Of a stretch of 64,000 nucleotides of DNA, positions 40,614 through 49,272 are shown piece after piece (the stretch's first letter is position 1; the number at the start of each line of letters is the position of its first letter). The stretch comes from Microthrixaceae bacterium (GTDB lineage Bacteria; Actinomycetota; Acidimicrobiia; Acidimicrobiales; DATDAH01). Position numbers and translations under genes: made by a program. The stretch covers positions 138,501 to 202,500 of the forward strand of contig JACJWK010000001.1 of assembly GCA_020637195.1 (NCBI GenBank), written 5' to 3'. A model generated the notes under the pieces. It was not told the origin of the DNA and searched no databases. It was given only the letters and a program-made list of their open reading frames with translations.

Positions 40614-41831
40614 TGGCCGAGCACACCAACCCGTTCGACAGCGTCGAGGAGGCGGTGGACGCCATCGCCCGCGGCGAGATCGTCGTCGTGGTCGACGACG
40701 AGGACCGTGAGAACGAGGGCGACCTCATCATGGCCGCCGAGCACGCGACGGCCGAGAAGATCGCCTTCTTCGTGCGTCACACCTCGGGCCTGATCTGCGT
40801 GCCCATGACGGGCGACCGCCTCGACGAGCTCGACATCCCGCTGATGGTGAGCCACAACACCGAGGCCCAGCGCACCGCGTTCACCTACAGCGTCGACTTC
40901 CGCCACGGGACGAGCACGGGGATCTCCGCGGCCGACCGGGCCACGACCATCCAGGCCCTCATCGACCCCGCGACCCGGCCGGCCGACCTCGCCCGCCCGG
41001 GGCACATCTTCCCCCTGCGCTACGCCGAGGGCGGCGTGCTCAAGCGGGCGGGGCACACCGAGGCGGCCGTGGACCTGGCTCGCATGGCCGGCCTGTACCC
41101 CGCCGGGGTGCTGTGCGAGATCGTCAACGAGGACGGCACGATGGCCCGCGTGCCGGACCTGCTCGAGTTCCGCGAGGAGCACGGGCTCAAGATGATCTCG
41201 ATCGCCGAGCTCATCCGCCACCGCCGCCAGAACGAGAAGCTGGTCAAGCGCATCGCCGAGGCCCGCATCCCCACCGAGTGGGGGGACTTCACCTGCTACG
41301 GCTACGAGTCGGTCCTCGACGGCGAGCAGCACGTGGCCATGGTCCGAGGAGCGGTCCAGGGCGAGGACAACGTCCTCGTCCGCGTGCACAGCGAGTGCCT
41401 CACCGGGGACATCTTCGGCTCGCTGCGCTGCGACTGCGGGGTGCAGCTCGACGCGGCCATGGCCCGCATCGCCGAGGAGGAGCTCGGCGTGCTCGTGTAC
41501 CTGCGGGGCCACGAGGGGCGGGGCATCGGGATCGGCCACAAGCTGCGGGCCTACACGCTCCAGGAGGCGGGCCACGACACCGTGGACGCCAACGTGGAGC
41601 TCGGGCTGCCCGTCGACAACCGGGAGTACGGCATCGGCAGCCAGATCCTCGTCGACCTGGGCATCACCACCATGCGGCTGATGACCAACAACCCCGCCAA
41701 GTACGGTGGCCTCGAGGGCTTCGGGCTCGAGGTCGTCGAGCGGGTGCCGTTGGAGTCCGTGCCGAACCCCGAGAACATCAACTACCTGCGCACCAAGCGG
41801 GAGCGCATGGGTCATCTGCTGGAGGGTCTCG

Positions 41832-41845
<14 letters not shown>
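40613..41845 (+). CDS. ribBA: Bifunctional DHBP synthase / GTP cyclohydrolase II
   Basis: Makes both precursors of riboflavin. 410 residues from ATG 40613, overlapping the ribDE stop by one base (TGATG). The RibB half (about 1-205) has [17 protein letters not shown] and [18 protein letters not shown]. The RibA half has [24 protein letters not shown] (about 260-283) with the three zinc cysteines, then [13 protein letters not shown] and [13 protein letters not shown]. Its end overlaps the ribH start by 14 bases. Confidence 0.97.
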
Positions 41846-42302
<457 letters not shown>

Positions 42303-42307
42303 TCGCC

Positions 42308-42520
42308 GTGCTGGGCGCGGCCACCGGCGTGGTGGCCCGCTTCGACGACCCCCGCGGGCTGGGCACCGTGCGCACCGAGGACGGCCGCGAGTTCCCCTTC
42401 CACTGCACGGCGATCGCCGACGGCACCCGCACGATCGACGAGGGCGCGCCCGTCGCGTTCGTGGTGGTGGCGGGACGTCTCGGTCGGTGGGAGGCGACGG
42501 ATCTCCGGCCCCGTGGATGA
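42308..42520 (+). CDS. Cold-shock-domain-like small protein
   Basis: 70 residues from GTG 42308, 5 bases after ribH. VVARFDDPRGLGTVRTEDGREFPFHCTAIADG corresponds to the first strands of a cold-shock OB-fold, with the usual aromatic RNP motif (GFGFI, VFFH) degenerated to GLGTV and FPFHC. A role in RNA or DNA binding is plausible but weakened by these changes. It overlaps the following GNAT gene by 8 bases. Confidence 0.7.
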   Translation: MLGAATGVVARFDDPRGLGTVRTEDGREFPFHCTAIADGTRTIDEGAPVAFVVVAGRLGRWEATDLRPRG

Positions 42521-43043
42521 GGGCCCGGCACCGGCGTTCCGTGTGCGGCCGGGCGTCGAGGCCGACCTCGACGACCTCATGCGGCTCCGCGCCGACGTCG
42601 CCGCCGAAGGGGTCTGGATCGGTGCCGAGCTGCCGCTCGACGAGGCGGGGGACCGGTCGCGGCTGCGCCCGGGTCGTCCCGGCACCGCGACGTTCGTCGC
42701 CGTCGACGACGCCGGGCGCCTGATCGCCAACCTGGGCATCGAGCTCGCCCCCTACGGCGTCGCCCACCTGGGCATGGTCGTCGCCGACGGCTGGCGTGGG
42801 CGGGGCGTCGGCCGGGCCCTGCTCGCCGTCGCGCTCGACTGGGCCCGCGAGGCCGGGGCGCACAAGGTGGAGCTCCAGCTCTGGCCGCACAACACGGCCG
42901 CTCGTCGCCTCTACGAGCGCATGGGCTTCGTCGAGGAGGGCTACCTGCGTCGCCACTACCCCCGCCGCAGCGGCGAGCTCTGGGACGCGGTCGTGATGGG
43001 CTTGGTCCTCGACGAGGACCGCCCCGGGAGCTCGCTGCACTGA
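42513..43043 (+). CDS. GNAT family N-acetyltransferase
   Basis: 176 residues from GTG 42513. A single GNAT domain: FRVRPGVEADLDDLMRLRAD at the N-terminus, the acetyl-CoA loop VVADGWRGRGVGRALLAVAL (about 89-108) and the C-terminal HNTAARRLYERMGFVEEGYLRRHY typical of RimI/PhnO-like enzymes acting on small molecules or proteins. The acceptor substrate cannot be inferred. It overlaps the cold-shock-like gene. Confidence 0.88.
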   Translation: MDEGPAPAFRVRPGVEADLDDLMRLRADVAAEGVWIGAELPLDEAGDRSRLRPGRPGTATFVAVDDAGRLIANLGIELAPYGVAHLGMVVADGWRGRGVGRALLAVALDWAREAGAHKVELQLWPHNTAARRLYERMGFVEEGYLRRHYPRRSGELWDAVVMGLVLDEDRPGSSLH

Positions 43044-43067
43044 CCGAGACCACGGGTACCGGGTCGC

Positions 43068-43073
43068 TAGCAT
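43068..43073 (+). promoter_or_regulatory. -10 element (TAGCAT) for the sulfatase-family gene
   Basis: TAGCAT ends 8 bases before ATG 43082, in a 38-base gap; no Shine-Dalgarno is visible. Fits the leaderless pattern. Confidence 0.5.
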
Positions 43074-43081
43074 CCCCGACG

Positions 43082-45187
43082 ATGGCGCCGCCGACCGAGC
43101 CGGGGTCGGGCGCGCGACCCGACGACGAGCCGTCCGCGCCGAGCCTGCTCGGCGACGGCGCCGTCCTGCTCGGCCTGAGCGGCCTCGCGGTGGCCCAGCC
43201 GCTGCTCGACCTGCTGGGCCGGAACCCGACCTACTTCGTCGCCACCGGCCTCAGCCCGGGCCGGATCCTCGCCCTGGCGCTGCTCGTGACCTTCGTGCCG
43301 CCCGCCGTGCTGCTGGCCCTGGAGGCCGTGGCCACCGTGGCGGACCGTCGGGCCGGCCGCCTCGTCCACCTCGGCGCGGTGGCCGTGCTCGGGGCGCTGC
43401 TCGGTGCCGGCCTCGCCCGCCACGTCGCCTCGAGCTCCGATGTCGCCACCGTCGCGCTCGCGGTGGTCGTGGGCGGCGCGGTCACGTGGGGCCGCGCCCG
43501 GGTACCGGCCGTCGCGCTGGGCCTGCGGTACCTGGCGGCGGCGCCGGTCCTGGTCCTCGGCGCGTTCGTCTTCGCCTCCGAGGCCACCCCGCTGCTCTTC
43601 GGGGGCCAGGCGGGAGCGGCAGACGTCGAGGTCGCCGACCCCGCGCCCGTCCTGTTGCTCCAGCTCGACGAGCTGCCGCTCGCCTCGCTGCTGCGCCCGG
43701 ACGGCACCCTCAACGAGGCCCGGTTCCCGGGCTTCGCCCGCCTGGCGGCGCGCTCGACCTGGTACCGCAACGCCACGAGCGTGTCGTCGGGGACGAACCG
43801 CAGCGTGCCGTCGATCGTCACCGGGACGCTGCCCGAGTCCGAGCTGCCCACCTCCGCCGACTACCCCGACAACCTCTTCACGCTGCTCGGCGGCTCCTAC
43901 GACCTCGACGTCCACGAGACCGTCACGCAGCTCTGCCCCACGTCGCTCTGCCCGCCGAGCGACACGCGGCAGGGCCCGTTGGGTGACGCGGTCGCCGACA
44001 GCCTCCTCGTGCTCGCTCACGTCGTGCTCCCGCCCTCGCTGCGCTCGTCGCTCCCGGCCGTCGACCGGTCGTGGGGGGACTTCTTCGACCGCGACGCGCT
44101 CGCCGGGGGAGGGGGCGGCGCCGAGGCCGAGGCCGACCCGCAGGTCCAGGGGGCGCAGCTCGACGCCTGGATCGCGGGTCTGGCGCCGCCGGGGGTGCCC
44201 ACCGTCTCCTACGCGCACGTCCTGCTGCCCCACAGCCCCTGGTTGCTGACCCGGTCGGGCAAGCCCCTCACCGAGCCCGGGCCCCTGCCCGGCTCCGACG
44301 AGGACGGCCGGTGGTCGACCGATCCCGTGCAGGTGCGCGAGGGCCTGCGCCGCCACCTGCTCCAGGTCGAGTACGTCGACACGCGGATCGACGCCGTGAT
44401 GGACCGGCTCGACGAGCTCGGGACCTGGGACGAGACGCTCGTCGTGGTGGTCGCCGATCACGGCGTGGCCTTCACGCCGGGCCAGCCCGGGCGGTTCCCC
44501 GCCGACGGGACCGAGGCCGAGATCTTCTCGGTTCCGCTCTTCGTGAAGTACCCGGGTCAGGCCGACGGCCGGGTCGACGACCGCAACGCCCTCACCATCG
44601 ACGTGCTGCCGACCGTCGTGGACGCGCTGGACGTCGGCACCGACTGGACCTTCGACGGGCAGTCCCTGCTCGACGAGGGTGAGCGGCGGGTGGACAAGCC
44701 CGTGGCCGGCAACGAGACGCACCTGCCGGTCTACGTCGACCAGGTCTTCCCGGTGGCGGAGCGCAACCTGTCGTGGCTCCCCGGGCTGGACGACGAGCGG
44801 GGCCTGGCCCCGGTCGCGCCGTACGCGGACCTCGTCGGCCGTGCCGAGGACGAGCTGGACGTCCGGGGCGAGAGCCCGATCGGCTGGCAGACCTTCGAGC
44901 CCGTCGAGGACTACACCGAGAGGTCGCCGACCATCCCGCTCGTCCAGGTGGGCACGCTGCTCGACGTGGCCGGCGACGTGCCGGCGTCGGGGCTGTTCGT
45001 GGTGAACGGCCGGGTCGCCGGGGTGCTCGACGACGTCGAGTGCGACGGCGATCGGTGCGGCTTCCGGGGCCTGCTCGACGAGCGCACGCTGCGACCGGCC
45101 GGCAACCGCATGGACGTGCTGCTGCCCGAGGTCGACGGGGGCCGGACCTTCGTGCGGGCCCGCTACGTGCCGATGCGCCGCGGCTGA
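43082..45187 (+). CDS. Membrane protein with extracellular sulfatase/phosphoglycerol-transferase domain
   Basis: 701 residues. The N-terminal third has four or five hydrophobic helices (about 22-175). The rest is an alkaline-phosphatase-superfamily domain: VLLLQLDELPLASLL (about 193-207) supplies the first metal ligands, SSGTNRSVPSIVTG (about 236-249) the likely nucleophile region, and VVVADHGVAFTPG (about 455-467) the distal Asp/His ligands. This topology resembles enzymes that modify cell-surface polymers (LTA-synthase-like or arylsulfatase-like), but the substrate is unknown. It is convergent with the DUF1844-like gene. No partner genes for wall-polymer synthesis are adjacent. Confidence 0.75.
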   Translation: MAPPTEPGSGARPDDEPSAPSLLGDGAVLLGLSGLAVAQPLLDLLGRNPTYFVATGLSPGRILALALLVTFVPPAVLLALEAVATVADRRAGRLVHLGAVAVLGALLGAGLARHVASSSDVATVALAVVVGGAVTWGRARVPAVALGLRYLAAAPVLVLGAFVFASEATPLLFGGQAGAADVEVADPAPVLLLQLDELPLASLLRPDGTLNEARFPGFARLAARSTWYRNATSVSSGTNRSVPSIVTGTLPESELPTSADYPDNLFTLLGGSYDLDVHETVTQLCPTSLCPPSDTRQGPLGDAVADSLLVLAHVVLPPSLRSSLPAVDRSWGDFFDRDALAGGGGGAEAEADPQVQGAQLDAWIAGLAPPGVPTVSYAHVLLPHSPWLLTRSGKPLTEPGPLPGSDEDGRWSTDPVQVREGLRRHLLQVEYVDTRIDAVMDRLDELGTWDETLVVVVADHGVAFTPGQPGRFPADGTEAEIFSVPLFVKYPGQADGRVDDRNALTIDVLPTVVDALDVGTDWTFDGQSLLDEGERRVDKPVAGNETHLPVYVDQVFPVAERNLSWLPGLDDERGLAPVAPYADLVGRAEDELDVRGESPIGWQTFEPVEDYTERSPTIPLVQVGTLLDVAGDVPASGLFVVNGRVAGVLDDVECDGDRCGFRGLLDERTLRPAGNRMDVLLPEVDGGRTFVRARYVPMRRG

Positions 45188-45212
45188 CCGCGACGCGGCC
45201 GGACGACGGGCC

Positions 45213-45725
45213 TCAGGCGTCGTCCCCGGCCGGGCCGTCGGGACCGTCGGTCGCGGGCTCGCCGCCGCCGTTGACCTGCACGAACGCGAGCTGGATCTGG
45301 CTGAGCATCGTCTTGAGGTCGGCCTCGTGCTCGCCGAGGCGTCCGGCGACCGCGCCGAGCATCCCCGTCATCGCGTCGATGGCGACCTTCGCCTCGGGGA
45401 GGTTGGGGGGCTGTTGCTGGAGGTGCAGCGCGGCGAGCTCGAACAGGCCGACGGCGTGGTTGCCCACCATCACCTCGACGGGCGACTCGACCACCCGCTG
45501 TTGGGTGTCGGCCATCTCGACCAGGCGCTCGAGGTACTGCTGGCGCTCCTCGGGGCTGAGCTCGGCCAGGGCCTGTTGGAACTCGGCCCGCTGCTCCTCG
45601 GGCAGGCTGGCCAGCATGGCCTCGAGGGCGTCCACCGCCTCGTCGGCGCCGCCGCCACCGGCCGGGGCCGACGACGCCCGTCGGTCGACGGGCACCTCGC
45701 CCCCCGGGGTCCACAGACTGCTCAT
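45213..45725 (-). CDS. DUF1844-like protein
   Basis: 170 residues from ATG 45725 on the reverse strand. A Gly/Ala linker (about 15-27) is followed by a helical region (EAMLASLPEEQRAEFQQAL, then SPEERQQYLERLVEMADTQ). The DUF1844-type helical hairpin (about 80-150) begins MVGNHAVGLFELAALHLQQQ and continues LPEAKVAIDAMTGMLGAV. DUF1844 genes neighbour infC in several actinobacteria, here divergently. An acidic Gly/Asp tail ends the protein. Function unknown. Its promoter TACACT (reverse strand, 45770-45765) overlaps the opposing infC promoter. Confidence 0.75.
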   Translation of the reverse strand: MSSLWTPGGEVPVDRRASSAPAGGGGADEAVDALEAMLASLPEEQRAEFQQALAELSPEERQQYLERLVEMADTQQRVVESPVEVMVGNHAVGLFELAALHLQQQPPNLPEAKVAIDAMTGMLGAVAGRLGEHEADLKTMLSQIQLAFVQVNGGGEPATDGPDGPAGDDA

Positions 45726-45763
45726 CGGGTCGGCCCACCTGTCGTGATCGAGGTCATGGCTGG

Positions 45764-45770
45764 TAGTGTA
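45764..45770 (+). promoter_or_regulatory. Overlapping divergent -10 elements for the DUF1844 gene and infC
   Basis: TAGTGTA reads as TAGTGT on the forward strand and TACACT on the reverse strand, so two divergent promoters share the same bases. The infC mRNA would carry a leader of about 195 nt (45776-45970) with several GC-rich inverted segments; the reverse leader is about 32 nt. Confidence 0.45.
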
Positions 45771-45957
45771 CGGGGGCAATCGAACCTGGAAAGCGGGGTC
45801 CTCGGCCCCCACCCGGCCACTCCGCAGTGCGCCCGGGTCCTCGGATGTCACGCACCGCTCGTCGGTGCGGCGGCGGACGTCGGCTTTCTGCGGCGTCCGC
45901 TTCGTCACTTTTGCGAGCCGGTCGCCCCCGGCACCACCCCCCTCACGACCCCACCTC

Positions 45958-45963
45958 AAGGAG
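45958..45963 (+). promoter_or_regulatory. Shine-Dalgarno (AAGGAG) of infC
   Basis: AAGGAG sits 6 bases before ATT 45970 and 7 before TTG 45971. Neither start leads into infC uninterrupted in this sequence (ATT meets TGA after three codons; TTG is in another frame). It decides that translation should begin near 45970. Confidence 0.6.
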
Positions 45964-45987
45964 TTGCGCATTGAGCAGTGATCGGCC

Positions 45988-46632
<645 letters not shown>

Positions 46633-46655
46633 ATCCCCCCCTCCCGGAGAACCCC

Positions 46656-46850
46656 ATGCCCAAGATGAAGACCCACCGCGGCGCGGCCAAGCGCTTCAAG
46701 GTGACCGGCACCGGCAAGATCATGCGCCGCAAGGCGTACCGCGCCCACATCCTCGAGAAGAAGTCGTCGAAGCGCACCCGGCGCCTGGCCCGCGAGGCCG
46801 AGCTCACCGGCGGCGACCGCGAGCACGTCAAGCGCCAGCTCGGGCTCTGA
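46656..46850 (+). CDS. rpmI: 50S ribosomal protein L35
   Basis: 64-residue basic ribosomal protein from ATG 46656, preceded by CCGGAGA. Typical L35 sequence: [20 protein letters not shown], then [14 protein letters not shown], with the conserved C-terminal region ending in RQLGL. Standard infC-rpmI-rplT order. Confidence 0.97.
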   Translation: MPKMKTHRGAAKRFKVTGTGKIMRRKAYRAHILEKKSSKRTRRLAREAELTGGDREHVKRQLGL

Positions 46851-46853
46851 GCC

Positions 46854-46871
46854 CCGGCCGGTTCCGGCCGG
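46854..46871 (+). repeat. GC palindrome between rpmI and rplT
   Basis: CCGGCCGGTTCCGGCCGG directly after the rpmI stop can form a tight hairpin. It may be an RNA-stability or regulatory hairpin; no T-tract follows. Confidence 0.35.
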
Positions 46872-46915
46872 CCCCCGTCCTCCGCACCTTCCCCGACACC
46901 TCGAAAGGACCCCCG

Positions 46916-47278
46916 ATGGCCAGAGTCAAGCGCGCCGTCCACTCGAAGAAGCACCGCCGCGCCACCCTCGAGCGGGCCAAGGGCTACTACGGCAACAAGA
47001 GCCGTAGCTACCGAGCCGCCAACGAGCAGGTCATGCACTCCCTCCAGTACGCCTACCGCGATCGGCGGGCGCGCAAGGGGGAGTTCCGCAAGCTCTGGAT
47101 CCAGCGCATCAACGCGGCCTGCCGCGAGAACGGCACCACCTACAGCCGCTTCATCTCGGGCCTGCGCCTCGCCGAGGTCGAGGTCGACCGCAAGGTCCTC
47201 GCCGATCTCGCGGTCACCGACGCCGCCGCGTTCGCCGCGCTGGTCAAGGTGGCCGACGAGGCGACCACCGCCGGCTGA
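46916..47278 (+). CDS. rplT: 50S ribosomal protein L20
   Basis: 120-residue ribosomal protein essential for early 50S assembly. Start ATG 46916 with GAAAGGA upstream. Typical: [57 protein letters not shown]. In some bacteria L20 represses its own operon by binding the infC leader; the long leader here could allow this, but I cannot identify the site. Its TGA is followed by the CTGA overlap proposed for the next gene. Confidence 0.97.
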   Translation: MARVKRAVHSKKHRRATLERAKGYYGNKSRSYRAANEQVMHSLQYAYRDRRARKGEFRKLWIQRINAACRENGTTYSRFISGLRLAEVEVDRKVLADLAVTDAAAFAALVKVADEATTAG

Positions 47279-48145
47279 GCGGGAGGACCGCACCGACCGC
47301 GGGGGCCGCGCTGGCCCGCCTCTCCGCCCGCAACCCGCGCGTCCAGCGAGCCCGGCGGCTCGCCCGCCGGCGTCGCGACCGTGTCGACGAGCGGGCCTTC
47401 GTGCTCGAGGGTCCCCACGTCGTCGCGGCCGCGCTCGAGGCCGGCCTGGCGGTCGACGAGGTCTTCCACGAGCACGGGGCCGACCCGGCCGTGCTCGAGC
47501 GTGCCCGTGGCCGGGCCGTGCCCGTGCACGAGCTCGAGCCGGGCACCCTCGCCCGCATCAGCGACGCGGTGTCCCCCCAGCCGGTGCTCGCGGTCGCACC
47601 GTGGTGCGACGTCGCGCTCGACCGGATCGCGGCCGAGGCGGGGGAGCGGCCCGTGGTCGTGCTGCACGAGCTCGCCGACCCGGGCAACGTGGGCACCCTG
47701 GTGCGCACCGCCGAAGCCGCCGGCGCGGCAGGCGTCGTCGCCAGCGGTCGGGCCGCGGACGTGTTCGGCCCGAAGGCGGTGCGCGCGTCGGCGGGGGCCC
47801 TGTTCCACGTCCCGGTGGCCGTGGCGCCCGCCGTCGACGAGGTGGTCGCCCGGCTGCGCTCGGGCCGGGCTGCGCCTGCTGGGCGGCACCGCGGCGGACG
47901 CCGCCACGCCGTACGACGGACGGGAACCGCTCACCGGGCCGCTCGCGCTCTTCCTCGGCAACGAGGCCGACGGGCTCCCGGCGCCCGTGCGCGCCGCGCT
48001 CGACCGCACCGTGGCGGTGCCCATCGACGGCCGGGCCGAGTCGCTCAACGTGGCCGCCGCGGGCGCCGTGCTGTGCTTCGAGGCGGCCCGCCAGCGGCGG
48101 TCCGCGCGGTCGAATCCACCTGGCTCGATCCCGCCCATCTCGTAG
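47275..48145 (+). pseudogene. TrmH/SpoU-family RNA 2'-O-methyltransferase, frameshifted
   Basis: SPOUT-class rRNA/tRNA methyltransferase, located between rplT and pheS as in many bacteria. The N-terminal half reads ALARLSARNPRVQRARRLAR and RAFVLEGPHVVAAALEAG through VVVLHELADPGNVGTLVRTA in one frame to about 47862. The C-terminal half continues in another frame: LRLLGGTAADAATPYDGREP, LALFLGNEADGLPAPVRAAL, VPIDGRAESLNVAAAGAVLC to the TAG at 48143. One extra base (or two missing) near 47862 accounts for it, so a sequencing error is as likely as a mutation. In-frame sequence extends upstream to CTG 47275 (CTGA overlap with rplT); GTG 47401 is the first standard start but lies inside the conserved region. 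Confidence 0.8.
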
Positions 48146-48156
48146 CGTGGCCGCCG

Positions 48157-48231
48157 ATGACCGCCCGCCGCCTGCCGCTCACTATGGTCGGTGCTCCCCG
48201 TCCCCTGGAGGCCCGCGCCCGGTGTCGATGA
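48157..48231 (+). CDS. Possible 24-residue leader ORF overlapping the pheS start
   Basis: ATG 48157 lies 8 bases after TAGCGT (48143-48148, which includes the upstream stop). It opens a 24-codon ORF whose TGA (48229-48231) overlaps ATG 48228 of pheS. It has no phenylalanine codons, so classical Phe attenuation is not supported; translational coupling is the only suggested role. Weak evidence. Confidence 0.25.
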   Translation: MTARRLPLTMVGAPRPLEARARCR

Positions 48232-49259
48232 TCGAGCAGCTCGCAGCGATCGGCGACGACGCCGAGTCGCGCGCCGCCGAGGTCGCCACCCTGGCCGAGC
48301 TCGACTCGCTCGGCTCGGAGCTGCTCGGGAAGCGCTCGCGGCTCGGCGAGCTCAAGAAGGGGCTGCGCGACCTCGACGAGGACGAGCGCCGGGCCGCGGG
48401 CCGGGCCCTCAACGACGCCAACGCCCGCGTCCAGGCGGCCCTCGACGCCCGCCGGGCCGACCTCGAGGCGCAGGAGCGCCGGCGCCGACTCGACGACGAG
48501 CGCCTCGACCTCACCGAGACGATCGCGACCCGAGCGCTCGGGCACCTGCACCTGGTCACCCAGACCCACGACCGGCTCGAGGACGTGTTCGTGGGCATGG
48601 GCTTCACCGTCGCCGAGGGTCCCGAGGTCGAGACCGACTGGTACAACTTCCAGGCGCTCAACATCCCCGAGTCCCACCCGGCCCGCAGCATGTGGGACAC
48701 GCTCTACGTCGACCTCGGCCCGCCCGAGTCCACGGTGCTGCGCACCCACACCTCGCCCGTGCAGATCCGGGTGATGGAGGGCGGGCCGCCGCCGATCTAC
48801 TCGATCATGCCGGGCCGGGTGTACCGGCGCGACACCGCCGACGCCAGCCACATGCCGGTGTTCCACCAGATCGAGGGCCTCGTGGTGGACAAGGGCATCA
48901 GCTTCGCCGACCTCGCCGGCACCCTCGAGGCGTTCACCACCGCCTACTTCGGTGGCGCCATCCACTCCCGGCTGCGCCCGTCGTACTTCCCGTTCACCGA
49001 GCCCTCCGCGGAGTACGACATCAACTGCCTGTTCTGCCTCGGCGAGGGCTGCCAGACCTGCGGGCGGACGGGCTGGATGGAGCTTGGTGGCTGCGGGATG
49101 GTGCACCCCAACGTCTTCGCCAGCGTGGGCTACGACCCCGAGGAGTGGTCCGGGTTCGCGTTCGGCTTCGGCACCGACCGGCTCTCCATGAACCGCCACG
49201 GGATCAACGACATCCGCGAGCTGTTCACCAACGACATCCGCTTCCTCACCCAGTTCTGA
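48222..49259 (+). CDS. pheS: Phenylalanyl-tRNA synthetase alpha subunit
   Basis: 345 residues from GTG 48222 (CTGGAG 12 bases upstream; ATG 48228 is nearly equivalent). An N-terminal coiled coil (about 1-95) recognises tRNA. The class II core follows: GFTVAEGPEVETDWYNFQAL, THTSPVQIRVM (about 178-188), RVYRRDTADASHMPVFHQIEG, and the C-terminal GFAFGFGTDRLSMNRHGIND. A Cys4 insert (CLFC, CQTC; about 273-284) is common in actinobacteria and firmicutes. Followed by pheT after 13 bases. Confidence 0.96.
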   Translation: MSMIEQLAAIGDDAESRAAEVATLAELDSLGSELLGKRSRLGELKKGLRDLDEDERRAAGRALNDANARVQAALDARRADLEAQERRRRLDDERLDLTETIATRALGHLHLVTQTHDRLEDVFVGMGFTVAEGPEVETDWYNFQALNIPESHPARSMWDTLYVDLGPPESTVLRTHTSPVQIRVMEGGPPPIYSIMPGRVYRRDTADASHMPVFHQIEGLVVDKGISFADLAGTLEAFTTAYFGGAIHSRLRPSYFPFTEPSAEYDINCLFCLGEGCQTCGRTGWMELGGCGMVHPNVFASVGYDPEEWSGFAFGFGTDRLSMNRHGINDIRELFTNDIRFLTQF

Positions 49260-49272
49260 CCGAGGAGCCCCC

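Noticed and set aside
45979..45981. In-frame TGA in infC as a recoded (selenocysteine) codon
   Set aside because: It is only three codons after a candidate ATT start, no SECIS-like structure is apparent, and IF-3 has no selenoprotein form. A start-site or sequence problem is simpler.
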